Origin: Panagrolaimus kolymaensis
Taxonomy: Eukaryota > Nematoda > Chromadorea > Rhabditida > Panagrolaimidae
Assembly: GCA_028622995.1 (NCBI GenBank)
Contig: JAJQJQ010000070.1
Location: 310,001 to 374,000 of the forward strand
Direction: 5' to 3'
DNA length: 64,000 bases
Shown: positions 10,973 to 22,424 of the stretch, one piece after another
How positions within the stretch are numbered: the first letter of the stretch is position 1
Layout: every line of letters begins with the position of its first letter
Notes under the pieces: model-generated
The model's input: only the letters and a program-made list of their open reading frames with translations
What the model was told of the DNA's origin: nothing
Database searches by the model: none
Program-made: the position numbers and the translations under genes

Positions 10973-13900
10973 ATGACTTCATTTTCGTTATGTTTTTTTA
11001 TTTTTTATTGTATTGTGCGAATTTTTCTTAATGTGGGGAAGAAAATGTTAATAAAAGTTTAAAATCATTCTCTGTTTGTTAGTTTTCGAAGCATAGCTTC
11101 ACTAATTTATAATATGAAACTAATTGGTTGCCATGTATGTATGAAATGATTATGAATTGTTTTTAGCTTGTTAAATGTTGTGGCTTTTGTTGATCACATT
11201 TGTATTTGAAAGCATTTTAAGATAAAGAAATATTCGACTACTTTGCAAGTTGAAACAACAACAACTGCTCTTTTAGCCTATTTAATGGGCAGCGGCAATC
11301 ATCTTCTACATTCGTTTTTTAGTTTAAAAAGAAATTTTATTGAAGTTCTTATGCATTTGTCAGGAGATGCAACTTTTTTTTGTTATAAAAAAATAACGTG
11401 AAGCACTTTTTACATAGTTGCTGGGAGAAGAGACCTTCCAGAGAAAGCTGTTCGTTTAGTTATTTTGCAAATTAATCCCAATGGATTCCAAAAGCTTTTT
11501 TGCATGTTTTTTTCTTCTTCTAAACATTAGGGACCCTTTTTGGATTATAACAAGCTTAAGCCGCCCTAATATGGTTTAAAACAACAAAAAAGAAATAAGT
11601 AGCATCTGCGTTTATTTTTATTTTTTATTTAATTTTTTGGAGTAAATAAAAAATTGCTAACAAGAAGTTTCTCAGATAAAAAAAGGAAGAAAGGAATGCC
11701 ATTTTTGGAGGAGCTTCCTTTTTATGTTCTACCTTTTGTTGACATTGCCTGCCTTTCTTCGTTTCACATTTTCGATTTTTCTTTCATTTTTATTTCAAAT
11801 ATAAATGTTTCCAACTTTGGCATACATATATATATTGTTGGTTGGTGCCAAAAAAGAAACCACTTAAATCCAACATATAACAGCAATGCGACATGACTTT
11901 AGGCTGCTTACAACTTTTTTTTTCGCTGCTTGAAGAAAGAATTTTTTGTGAAGAAAAAAAGAAAGGCAGTTGTTCCAACCAATCTTTTCAACTTCATTTG
12001 ACGTCATTGGCAATCTTTTAACACTCACGGGTTTCGATTTATTTTGTTCTCCCAAAAAAATTCCATATTATTTTCAATAACATAAAAACAACCTGAGTTT
12101 TTTCCTTCTTCATCAAAAAACAGCGGCGTTTCTTTTCTCAGTTTCCGTATTTCCTCTTCTTCCTCCTCCTACGGTACACATATTCATAAAAAAGGTTGTA
12201 AATTATTCATTTATATTTTTCCACTTTTATTTACTTACTTACTCTTACTACATGGTCATTCAATTTTCCCTAAAAAAAAGGAATGGCTGGAAATTGAATG
12301 CCATTGAAAAAATATATTAAAAAACACAGCATCCGTGCTTCTTCAAATTTTGAAGCTAAATCTTGTTTAAAATTTTTTTTAGGATAGAAATTATTTTCGC
12401 AAGTAACAAAGTTAAATAATTGTTCTCTTCTTTTTTTCCACGTTCTTTAAATCTTATTTTTTTAAAACAAATTTTATTATCTATTTTTTATAAAGCATGT
12501 TTTTTTGTTTTGTTTAAGCTGCGTCTCTCTCCATCTTTCTTTCATCTGTTTCATGCAACTTCTTCGTCACACCACATCTTCATGGAAATTCTTCCGCCTT
12601 TGGAGTTTGATTATTTTTTCTTAAACAACGCCGATTATCCCTTCCTTTAAATTTTATGAGTACGGTAATTCTTTTGCTTTCATGAATCTCTGCCCACGAA
12701 TGAAAGCGATAAGGAAGAAAAAATATGTAAAGAAGTGTTGTGCTTGTTTATCTCCCAAAAGTAAAATGAAAAAAAGTCATCAAAATGTTATTTATTTATT
12801 TTTATATAAATCTTTTTTCTTTTCTCAAAGACTTACTTAGAGTCAAAGCTCAATTGCGAATTGGCTTTTACTTTTTTTTGCCTTTCATTAATGAACGAAG
12901 ACTTCGAAGTCTTTTTTGTTTTCTATTTTTTTATGAAAAAAATAACCTTTGGCTTCAATGCTTCATTTAAAATGGTAGTAACAGGTATATCTCCAAAAAT
13001 AGAAATGAAGAAGACTTTCGTGAAAAATACATTTTGAGAAGCGGGTGGAAAAAAAAAATTGGAGGATTAGATGGATTCTAATAGTATTATTTATCGTTGT
13101 TTAAATATGAAAAAGTGTAAATGTTGAAAGTAAATTTGACGTTTTTCAACCGTGATTACTTGAATGAGAAGAAAACGTCGCAGCTTTTCTTCATTTTTTT
13201 TTTGGCAAACCCATGAATGTGTTGTGTTTACATACCGTAGCTTTTTTTTAAATTAGTCAGAATATGTTCCACCTCTTTTTAATTGCCTCTTTAAACATTC
13301 TTTAACTTTCTTCCTTTCCATGACCAGTACTTTTCTTTTTTTAACATAAAAAAAACTGAAAGCAATTTATGGAAGAAAGAAAAAGAGCAATTTTGATTGC
13401 TTTAGGGCATTTAAGTCTGAACTTGTGTATGTTTTTTTAAATGTTAATCTTTCTTCCAGAAACAGCAGCATTCCCTACCCTTTCTTTTCATTCTTCTTCC
13501 CTCTTGAAAGCTTGCCATCGTTGCTTCCACTATTACCACATCAGAAAACCCAACTATATATTTTTTATGGCTTTTATCCTTGACGTTTCAAAAAAAAATG
13601 ATGCTAAAAAGTTAAGTATGCAAAGCCATAGACTTTTCACGAGCTTTTTTTCCTCGCGCAAATTTTTATGCTTCAGACGCATTTTTTTACACTTCGTTGT
13701 TGTTACTTTCAATTAGATTTTAAGTCTGACAACAACACACAAAAACATAGATGCTAACAAAAAAAGCCTTCTTTTATTTAAGATTCTTTAGGGACTTCAT
13801 GAATGCCCCCACATTGGCCCATCTGTTAAATTTTTTTTGCCATTTCCCTAAAAAACGCGTGCATTTTTTTTGATTGATTCACAGAAACTTTTTTCTGAGG

Positions 13901-14020
13901 CTCTCTCAAAAAGTAAAATAACTTTAAACTTACTTCATTTTATTTCTTATTTTTTTGGCACTTTTTTTCATTACTTTTTTATTTTAGAAAAAAAGTTATA
14001 TTTGGAAAATAAAAAAAGAA
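10973..14020. other. AT-rich intergenic region upstream of the GPCR gene
   Basis: About 3 kb of homopolymer-rich DNA with many T and A runs and short pyrimidine tracts. Open frames here are low-complexity (Phe, Lys, Ser) and have no coding signature on either strand. It probably holds the eIF3h 3' end (AATAAAAG near 11050) and distal regulatory DNA for the receptor gene. I see no RNA gene or repeat family I can name. Confidence 0.5.
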
Positions 14021-16161
14021 ATGATTAACGGGTCAACAGTATTGGCAGCAGCAACGTCAATTGAAGCAACAACAATTCATCCAGATAGTTATGACTATTC
14101 ATTAGATGAAGATGATAGCGCCTTTCTCGCAGATGATAATGATCGATTATTATTAAATCTTCGATATTATGCAAGGCATTTTTTACCAGTATTTTGTGTT
14201 GTTGGAATTGTTGGTAATTGTATGGCATTAATTTTAATTAGGTAATTTTTTACACCACCGTGCTATTACTGTGTTTTTTAGTGAAAAAAATGGCTAAAAA
14301 CTTTTTTAGAATTCTTTCCCAGTGGAATTAAAAGAATCAAAAATAGTTTTAAAATTATTTGGAGCTTAAGTTAATTTTTGGTTGAGGATTTAAAAAAATA
14401 ATTTAGTTATACTTATTGAACTTTTAGTAATTTTTTGTGATAAACAAAATACTGAATAACATTAATTACGTATGATTTTTGCGTTTAATACATGCGTTTA
14501 TTTGTTGTTATTATATAACTAAAATAGCATTTGTGATTTTGAATTCCTTAGCATATTTTTTTAAAATAATCTTGGTTTCACTCATCATCCTTTATTGTCA
14601 CAAAAACATCCTTATATTGGCCATGTTTTTGCCATTTTTTTTATTTTCAAAAACATTTCAAAAACACATTTACTTTAATCCGTTTTTTGACGGATTTAAA
14701 TAAAAAGTTACGCAATGTTTGTTTATGAAAATCATTTGAAAGTGTCAAATTAATCTTTTAAAAGAGAGTTGAACAAAAAAACTCACATTGAAAAGGCATT
14801 TATCTAGAAAGAGAGAAAATAAAACTAAAAGCATTTATCATTTTTAGAACAAATTATTGGTTGCGCCGATTAACTTCAAATATTTATTTATGCACTTTAT
14901 CGGTTTGCAGCTGCCTTTTTCTTGGAAGTGTATTAATTACATGGATTGATTCAACTTTTGGATTTCCACTCTATTCCAATTCGGAATCAGGATGTAAAAC
15001 TCTCACCTTTTTGGCTCATAGCTGCGATTTGGTTTGTGTTTGGGTACGTTTATTTCATGACACGTCTGACTAGTTCAACTGCGCTTAGTTTATTGAAAAA
15101 TTGTAACATTGAAAGACCGTGAATTAGTTTACCGTGCAATAAAACTTTCAGTGTAGTGAAATTTTTTATATTTAGATGATATGTTGGACTTCGTGCGATC
15201 GAGCCATAGTACTTTATCGACCTGGAATTCGTCGACGTGTGTGCTCAAAAAAATTTGCTCGCCAACTTGTTGCTGGTACTGTAATGTTCAGCGCAATTTT
15301 ATATGCTTGGTGTATAATTTTTGCGGGACTTGAACATTCACCTGATGGTTCAACATATTGTGGATTGAACAAAAATATCAATTTTTTGGGTTATGATCTC
15401 AGAGATCTTCATATTTTCTTTTCTCTTCTTGACACCATCCTTTGCACCATTGTTCCATCTCTTTTAATTATGGTAGTGAATTCACTTTCAATTTATCGTT
15501 ATCGACAATGCATGAAAATTTATGCATCGGGTGTTTTACGAGTTCGATTTCTCAGAATGCCCGAGACTCAAGATCAAAAATTAACAGAAGAAACTACAAC
15601 AGCCAAGAAGTTACTTTTAAGCCAACAAAGTCAAACTACGAATCAAATGTCAGCAAATTCTAATCGATCAACACCTGGAACAAAACTTCGATCTAGCGAT
15701 TTAACTCTTAGTCGTTCACTTCTTATAGTCACAAGCACTTTTGTTTTACTTAATATGCCAAATTATGGTAAGCATTTGATTGGAAGATGTGCATTAACAA
15801 TTTTTTTTAGCTTTTCGACTTTATGAAGCTGTTTTTAACATTGAACAAACTCAATGGTGGCAATTTTTATTCTTCATGACTTACATCTTTTATTATTTTC
15901 ATCATGGTAGAAATTTAAATCATTATAGGTCAGATTTAAAATTTATAATATTTCAGCCACGCTTTTTTATGTTTATGTATTCTGGTCACCCCAAATGAAA
16001 AAGCAGCTAGTACCCACTGGTAATAATTCTAAAATACCTTACTTTAATAGTTAATAATATTTTAAATTTCAGCTTTAAAACTTCTCGAATGTTATTGTTT
16101 CAAAACGGTTCCAGAATTTGGACATCATTCACAAGTTTCGATGCAAGCTTATCGTCGCTAA
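14021..16161 (+). CDS. Rhodopsin-family G-protein-coupled receptor, neuropeptide-receptor-like
   Basis: Six or so exons (14021-14241, ~14848-15042, ~15176-15767, ~15812-15906, ~15958-16020, ~16073-16161) give a seven-TM protein of about 400 aa. The acidic N-terminus (SYDYSLDEDDS) could bear sulfated Tyr. TM1 carries GIVGNCMALILI, with the conserved G-N. TM2 has NIYLCTLSVCSCLFLGSVLI. TM3 starts at the conserved Cys (SGCKTLTFLAHSCDLVCVW) and ends in TSCDRA where most receptors have DRY. ECL2 has a second Cys (STYCGLN). A Ser/Thr/Gln-rich third loop precedes TM6 (LLIVTSTFVLLNMPNY). TM7 lacks a clear NPxxY (FYVYVFWSPQM). The closest families by eye are nematode FMRFamide/myosuppressin-type receptors, but the ligand cannot be assigned. 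Probably at the neuronal plasma membrane. Confidence 0.82.
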
Positions 16162-16494
16162 ATTTTATGTTATTTAATTTAAAATGTAAGAGACGGATAT
16201 ACGAAGAAGTTTGATGGTGAAATATTAAATTATTTATACGCGTGTTTAAATTCTCATTTAATTGCTCAATTATTACCAATATACAGATATTTTTAAAATA
16301 AATATAAGCTTTAACCATTAAAATTTAAAAAATATTTTTTTTCTCTCAAATAAGATAGTGCTCAAGCTCTACTGTTGAACAACAAAATAATTAAATTTTA
16401 ACTTGTATCAAACTTTTTTCTTTTCATGACTCTCGGATAATTTAAAAAAACATCGCAATTAAAAATTTGCATTTTTTTTCTTTTATTTTTTTCA

Positions 16495-16929
16495 ATGAAT
16501 TTTTCATTGAAAATTATTTCATTTCTCTCATTTTCTATTTGTATGCTATTGGTGTTTACGACGACGAACAACAAAATGTGGTATGTAATAGAAACAATTC
16601 AACTGATCCTTTATATTCTTCTCGCATGTTTTTCAATTGCTGCTTTTGTAAATATTAATCAAAAGATTGAACAAAATAAAATCATCGAACGCTATTATAC
16701 AATCAAAGAAGAAGATGAAGATGAAGATATTCCAAATCTTAAAAATGTAGCTGAATCTGAAATATTTCCAAAGAAACATGTTCCAATCAAAAAAGGTTTT
16801 CGACTTCTTTCTGGTGAAAAGATTTATTTGAATGAAGAACAATTAGCTGCTGTGCTTGGAACCATTCAATGTGAAAATGAAATTTCAACTCTTCAATCAT
16901 ATCAACAAAATCCTAAGACTGCAATTTGA
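16495..16929 (+). CDS. Small two-TM membrane protein, unknown
   Basis: One open exon of 144 codons. Two hydrophobic helices occupy residues ~5-22 and ~28-52 (WYVIETIQLILYILLACFSIAA). An acidic linker (KEEDEDEDIPN) and a soluble tail of about 80 residues rich in Lys, Glu and Gln follow. The start has a T-rich acceptor-like tract just upstream, so it may be a complete one-exon gene or the last exon of a longer four-TM protein. I do not recognise the family. It lies ~330 bp after the receptor gene on the same strand; AATAAA-like motifs at ~16297 suggest separate 3' processing. Codon usage matches neighbouring genes, which supports coding. Confidence 0.55.
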   Translation: MNFSLKIISFLSFSICMLLVFTTTNNKMWYVIETIQLILYILLACFSIAAFVNINQKIEQNKIIERYYTIKEEDEDEDIPNLKNVAESEIFPKKHVPIKKGFRLLSGEKIYLNEEQLAAVLGTIQCENEISTLQSYQQNPKTAI

Positions 16930-17779
16930 TTTTCTAAGCCTTTTATACTGATGATGTGTGTTTTTTTATTTTGAAAATGAAACAAAGTAATTTTGATTAT
17001 TATTTTCTCCATTATCTTTACTGATTTTTTTTATTCATTTTGTTCTTTTTTTAACAAAATTTGATGAAGTCCATGGTCCATAATTTAGAATTATACATCT
17101 TTATTTTACAATGACACATAATCATATTTTGCTCTAAGTGGAGGTGCAAGTTCTGCTCTTGATGTTACTACTCTTTTTTCCTAAATAACTATGTTCTTTG
17201 TAAAATTTTGAATATAAAAAATACAAACAGAAGATACGATAGGAAAGGTAAAAGGCCTTTCAAGAAATCCATTAATAAATTCAAAAACATTAATTCATTT
17301 TTTTACAAAACTGATCAGAATTTAATTTTATCGATTCCTAAAATTTTCCTTTTTTTCTTTTTCTTTTTAATGTTGTTTCTGCTCCCAAAAAATGAATCAA
17401 CGCGTTGAAAATAAAACGAAGACATTTTTATTTTTGAATTTGAAGCTAATACAAACTTTTCTTGGTAAATGCTTTTAAACGATGTTTTGTTTTTTTTTCT
17501 TTAAATGTTTTCATGAACATCAAACATGTTTTATCAATGAAAAACAAGCATATTTTTGATTAAATTTTGGTGCATTAAAAACTGATAAAACATTTTTGCA
17601 AAAATTTGATGTTTTCCAAGATGAAGCATGAATATGACGCGTTTTTGAAAATATCATTGATGTGTATATTTAGTTTTTAAAACGCGTGATTAAAAGGTGA
17701 AAAAAAAGTATTTAAGAAGCATCTAAATTCCCGCTTTTTTAAATATCATTAATTCAAGCCTCTAACTTTAGTGGAAAAT
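16930..17779. other. Intergenic, AT-rich, promoter side of the SLC6 gene
   Basis: About 850 bp with T-runs and short inverted stretches (ACGCGT occurs twice near 17640-17690). No coding signal. It presumably contains the transporter's promoter. A T-rich AG sits at ~17770, a few bases before the start codon, and could be a trans-splice acceptor. Confidence 0.4.
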
Positions 17780-20347
17780 ATGACTGAAGAAAGAAAACAA
17801 TTTGGAAACTCTCTGCAATTTATTTTAACGTGTACTGGTTATGCAGTTGGTTTAGGAAATGTAAGTTTTGAATTTCTAGTTTAAAGAATATGTAAGAGTC
17901 TTTAAAAACATATACGGTTTTCTTCTTATGAAGAAGATACAGTTAATTGCATTTTCTGTAGATATTAACTATGAATTTCATTCATTACCTAAAAATTTAA
18001 ATGTTATAAAATTTTCAGATATGGCGATTTCCTTTTCTGGCTTATAAAAATGGCGGTGGAGCTTTTTTGATACCATATTTATGCTGTTCATTTCTCATAG
18101 GGTTCCCAATTCTTTATTTTGAATTATCTCTTGGACAATTCTCTCAATTAGGTCCAGCAGTCGTTTATGGTAAAATTCGACCATATGCTCAAGGCATTGG
18201 ATTGGGTAATTAATTTGCCTTAACATTTCTTATTTGTCTTATTATTCCGATTTTGTTGTTTTAGGAATGACAATTATGTCAATATTTGTTTCTATTTATT
18301 ATAATTTAATTTGCGCGTGGGCACTACTTTTCATTGCGGCAATTTTTAGAGGACAATATAAAAATTGGGCCACATGTGGGAATGATTGGAATGATATGAG
18401 TTAATTTTTTTAAAGTAAAATCTTAAATTCTTAGCGCCTTTGTTTAAGATTGTTTATCATCTCTTCAAAACAAAGAGTGCGCAAAAGAATTGTCAGATTC
18501 CGACGCTTTTTATTTTAATGGAACATGTTATCTTGAAAGTGCTGCTTCAAATTTGGATATGAAATTAAACCAAAGTGCAACAGCGCAATTTTTTGAGTAA
18601 ATATAATATCTTATTTACTTCAAAAGTAGTATATGTTAAACTTTTATTTCAGAAACTACATTTTGCAAAAAACTCAGACCATGGAAGATTTAGGAGAAGG
18701 CATGAATTGGCCCCTTTTTGGCGCTTTAGCCTTTGTTTGGATGATTACCGCTATGTCACTTTCAAAAGGCGTTAAACTCATTGGAAAAATAGCATATGTC
18801 ACGACTACATTACCATACATAATAGTTGCAATTTTGTTCGTTCGTAGTATAACCCTTGATGGAGCTAATATTGGGCTAGATTATTATCTCTTTAAAATTG
18901 ATTGGGTTAAAATACTAGATTTTGATACCTGGCAAAGAGCCGCCACACAGCTTTGCTTCTCATTAGCAATAGGATTTGGTTGTTTGCTCTCTCTTTCTAG
19001 TTACAATCCGCGATCATACAATTGTTTTCGTGATGCTTTGATCATAACCTTAGCAGATGGATTTATGTCTATTTTTGGTGGAACCGCTGTTTTTAGTATT
19101 CTTGGTTTTATGGCAAAGCAACAAAAGAAAAATATCGAAGAAGTTGTTGCTGATGGCGTAGGCCTAGCATTTATTGCTTATCCAGAAGCTATGAGTCAAA
19201 TAAATATAGTACCATGGTTATGGGCTTTTCTCTTTTTCATAATGCTTTTTTCATTAGGTAAGCTATGTGAATGAATTAATCACTAATTTTTTTTGAAAGG
19301 CCTTGTAAAAAAGTTACATTCTTTGTTTTCGGTATTTATTATAATGAAGGCATCAAACAAATTGATACTACAAAAGCTACATTTATTTTAGTGATCTAAT
19401 TTTTTTAAATACAGCTTATCTGTTATCTCCACCTATTCTAGGAATCAGCAGTCAATTTGGTCTTGCCGAGGTTGTGTGTGCAACTTTATACGATCATTTC
19501 CCATCAACTCGTGTTCATAAACCCAAAGTTGTTGCAGCTGTTTGTTTTTTTCTCTTTTTGGGAGGAATAATAATGACTACAAAAGCTGGTTATTTTTACT
19601 TTATTATCTTCAATGAGTACAGTGCCTCATTCGCTCTTTGCATTCTGATTCTTTGTGAACTCATCCTAATTTGTTATATTTATGGAATTCGAAATTATGT
19701 TCATGATTTAGGTTCGATGTTTGGATATTCAAAACATTGGTTTGGCAAAATATTTGGCCCCACGGGATTATATTTTAAAATTATTTGGTGTGTTGTCGCA
19801 CCCGTTTCTCTTTTGGTAAGTAAAGAAAGGAAAATAATAAAAATTCTATGCGATGTCATGCGTTTAATTTAATATATTTCATATAGAAACGTTATAAAAT
19901 GATTTAGTAAACTTTATTTTTTTAAAGATATCAATTTATTTTTAGGTGCTCTTAGTGTTTATGTTAATTAAACAAACTGTTAAAATACAAATCTATGCCA
20001 AGGATACTCCCAGAGAATACATATTCCCTTCTTGGTCTTTGGTTATTTGCTGGATGATGTCTCTGCTGCCACTTTCGGCACTACCAATTATGCTCATTGT
20101 AAATATAATTCATTTCCGAAATTTAAAAAAACCACTTCGACAATTGACCGAATTAAGTCCCGATTGGCCGAAATCTTATACACATAACTTGTCGAATACT
20201 GTCCCAATAGAAAACACTTTATCAACAAAATCATCTTCAAATCTTTACAAAATTCGTCCAATTGAAATTTCACCATCAATTTTGATGGCTTCAGATGCTT
20301 GCAATCCTGGAAATATAGTTACTGCAAGACCAGGAAAAAGTGTTTAA
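17780..20347 (+). CDS. SLC6-family sodium-coupled neurotransmitter/amino acid transporter
   Basis: The start at 17780 gives a short cytosolic N-terminus before TM1. The TM1 core [20 protein letters not shown] and the TM2 start GGGAFLIPYLCC are SLC6 signatures. Later come ILYFELSLGQFSQLGP, a glycosylated, Cys-containing second outer loop (about 50 aa, NGTCYL and NQSATAQ), WPLFGALAFVWMITAMSLSKGVKLIGKIAYVTTTLPY, WQRAATQLCFSLAIGFG (TM6), LSSYNPRSYNCFRDAL and the EL4 region DGVGLAFIAYPEAM, then TM8-12. The key TM1 position that is Asp in amine transporters is Gly here (YAVGLGN), so an amino-acid substrate is more likely than a monoamine. About 600 aa with a Ser/Thr-rich tail. Symport with Na+ and Cl- at the plasma membrane is expected from the family. 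At least nine exons, all with consensus junctions. Confidence 0.92.
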
Positions 20348-20786
20348 ATAAATAATTTATTACTGATTCATTTCTTCACTCTTTTTGTATTCCCTCTCTT
20401 ATGTCTTCGAGTTTTATCCTTTTTTTATAATTTTAAAAGCTAAAATCTGATGCATAAAAATATTTTATTGAACAAATCAACATACACCTTTGCGACGGGC
20501 CATTACAACGCAATCAAAGAAAAGCAATTGAAGATGACAACAAAAAGCCAAAGAGGACCGGTCATTCTTCGAATAAATAAAGGATAGGGGATATATCCGG
20601 ACATTGTCGAAGATGCGAAAAAGTTATTGGCAGCAAATAAAACTAAAGAAATGGTTTGCCGCGGCAAGAAACCGGCTTAGATAAAACTAGACTTTGGTGA
20701 AGCTGCTCCGCTTTTAAGACATGAGATGGTAGATAACCTTAAAAATTTCTCAATATCTTCGTCAGTCTCATCTCTTTGACAACGTC
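20348..20786. other. Intergenic, upstream of the first Gly/Pro-rich gene
   Basis: 440 bp, less AT-biased than its surroundings from ~20490 on, without a coding frame. It contains the transporter's 3' end and the promoter side of the next gene. Nothing else recognised. Confidence 0.4.
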
Positions 20787-21325
20787 ATGGCAAGTGCAAT
20801 TCTTTCTACGTTTATAATTCTTGGGCTTCTGCAAATTTCGCTGGGATGTCTTGGTGGAGGCGGCGGTGGTGGTGGAGGATGTTGCCCACCTCAAGCCTCA
20901 TCATGCTCTGCCACTCCTCGATGTGCTGGGTAAGAATTTTTAAATTAAGAAATTTGTGGAAATATCAGCTTCGCAATTTTTTTCTTCATAATGTGGATTA
21001 AAAGTTAAGGAAAAAACAGTTCGGTTAAATACCTCTTAAACCCAAAGTTTGAAAGTTATCATCTAGCTTTAATCAAAAAAGTCTCACTGATTTTTAACTA
21101 TAATTTATACCATTCATATAATCAAAATATTTCAGACCACCTCCTCCTAGTTTTGGCGGCGGTGGCCCAAGTGGTTATGCTTTGCCTCCTCCTCCACCAA
21201 GTGGTTATGCTCAAGCTCCATCAGCTGGTTCCTATGCCGCACCACTTCCTCAACCCAGTTATATTCCTCCACAATTAAATAATTATGCGGCACCTGCTAG
21301 TGGCGGATATGTAAAAGGCAAATAA
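20787..21325 (+). CDS. Short secreted Gly/Pro/Tyr-rich protein, groundhog-like N-terminal type
   Basis: Two exons (20787-20931 and ~21136-21325; donor GG|GTAAG, acceptor TTTCAG) encode about 110 aa. Residues 1-20 form a signal peptide ending ISLG. A CLGGGGGGGGG stretch and a Cys pair (GCCPPQ) follow, then CSATPRC, then Pro-rich repeats with PSGYA units (PSGYALPPPPPSGYAQAPSAG) ending PASGGYVKGK. The Gly block, CC and poly-Pro order is that of the N-terminal region of nematode groundhog/ground-like proteins, but no C-terminal Ground-like domain follows. It is probably a cuticle or extracellular-matrix component. A related gene lies 450 bp downstream in the same orientation, a tandem pair. Confidence 0.7.
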
Positions 21326-21708
21326 CACATCTTTATGAACTTTGTGAAAAACTTTTATCAGTACGCATATGAATCATTCATCGTCAGCTTTTTTTAAATA
21401 TTTACAATAAAATAAATTTTAATTGTTTTTTTTAAACCAATAAAAGTTTAGTTTCGTAATTTTTTTAAGGCTTTTCTTACATGATGACGAAAAACTAGAT
21501 AGGAAAAGGAAATCCAGATATGCAAATTGGGCATGCTGGTCATCAGTTAAAGAAAATATGATTTCACGCGTCATCGCCTCTTCTCTTCGCTGCTTTTCAA
21601 ACCTTTGTCTGATCGGATTGGATTTTTACGCCAGATCCCATTAAACAATGGCATTGAACAGAACTGGTTTAATGTATGTACTTAGGATTCTCGCATGCAT
21701 TAATCTTG

Positions 21709-21717
21709 TATAAAAAG
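21709..21717 (+). promoter_or_regulatory. TATA box of the second Gly/Pro-rich gene
   Basis: TATAAAAAG lies 63 bp before the start codon at 21772, at a suitable distance for a short 5' UTR. A strong TATA element fits a highly and periodically expressed cuticle-type gene. This is inference from motif and position. Confidence 0.5.
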
Positions 21718-21771
21718 CTTTCACAAATAATGCTTTGGTATTATTTTTATTTTAATATTATTCCACCAGCC

Positions 21772-22194
21772 ATGGTAAGCAATAAAAACTATTGAGAAAA
21801 GTTTTTAATTTTTTAATTTTTAGAAACGTTTCAAATCATTATTCTTTCTAGCAGTACTTTTTCCAATTTGCAGTGCTTGCTTCGGTGGTTTAGGTGGTTT
21901 GGGTGGTTTAGGATCGGTTAGTGGTTGTTGTCCACCATCGGGTGGTATGAGCTGTGGATTTCAACCTCCTTGTTCTAGTTCATCATATGTCAGGTATTCA
22001 CATAATTTGAAATTATTGTATTAATTTGGCATTTTAGTAGTTATTCATTACCTTTGCCACCTCCACCACCGCCTCCACTTCCAGCACCTCTTCCACCACC
22101 ACCATCATCATATGGAGGAAGCAATTCATATCTTCCTGCTTCCCCACCAGGTTATCAAAGCAGTGGTTATTCAATTCCAAGCCAACATGGTTGA
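21772..22194 (+). CDS. Second short secreted Gly/Pro-rich protein, groundhog-like N-terminal type
   Basis: Three exons: the first contributes only the ATG (21772-21774) before a GTAAGC donor; the second is ~21824-21993 and the third ~22038-22194. The protein is about 110 aa: a signal peptide (KRFKSLFFLAVLFPICSA), a CFGGLGGLGGLG block, CCPPSGG, further Cys (MSCGF, PPCSSS), a long Pro run with Leu, and a Ser/Tyr/Gly-rich end. It shares its design with the protein at 20787, so the two look like diverged tandem duplicates. Function is probably extracellular matrix or cuticle. The ATG-only first exon is unusual but is supported by perfect splice consensus on both sides and by the signal peptide starting right after it. 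An alternative start within exon 2 would lose the signal peptide. Confidence 0.68.
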
Positions 22195-22424
22195 GATTCA
22201 TATCTCTATGGTTAAACCTTCTGTTATCATTAAATTATTATTTCTAAGCTTCCAAAATTAAATAATCATTGCAATAAATTTTTATTTTTATTCTTTTTGC
22301 ATTTCAAAACTTATTATTAAACGTAAAAATAATATTAAAGTTTCACGTAAAAAAAAGTACCCATGAGATAAATTGAATCACTTCAACAACAAAATAAAAT
22401 TGCTTTGAAAACAAAATGCATTTT

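Noticed and set aside
11654..13716. Phe/Leu/Ser-rich frames in the 3 kb before the receptor gene
   Set aside because: Explained by T-runs; hydrophobic but without topology or start signals.
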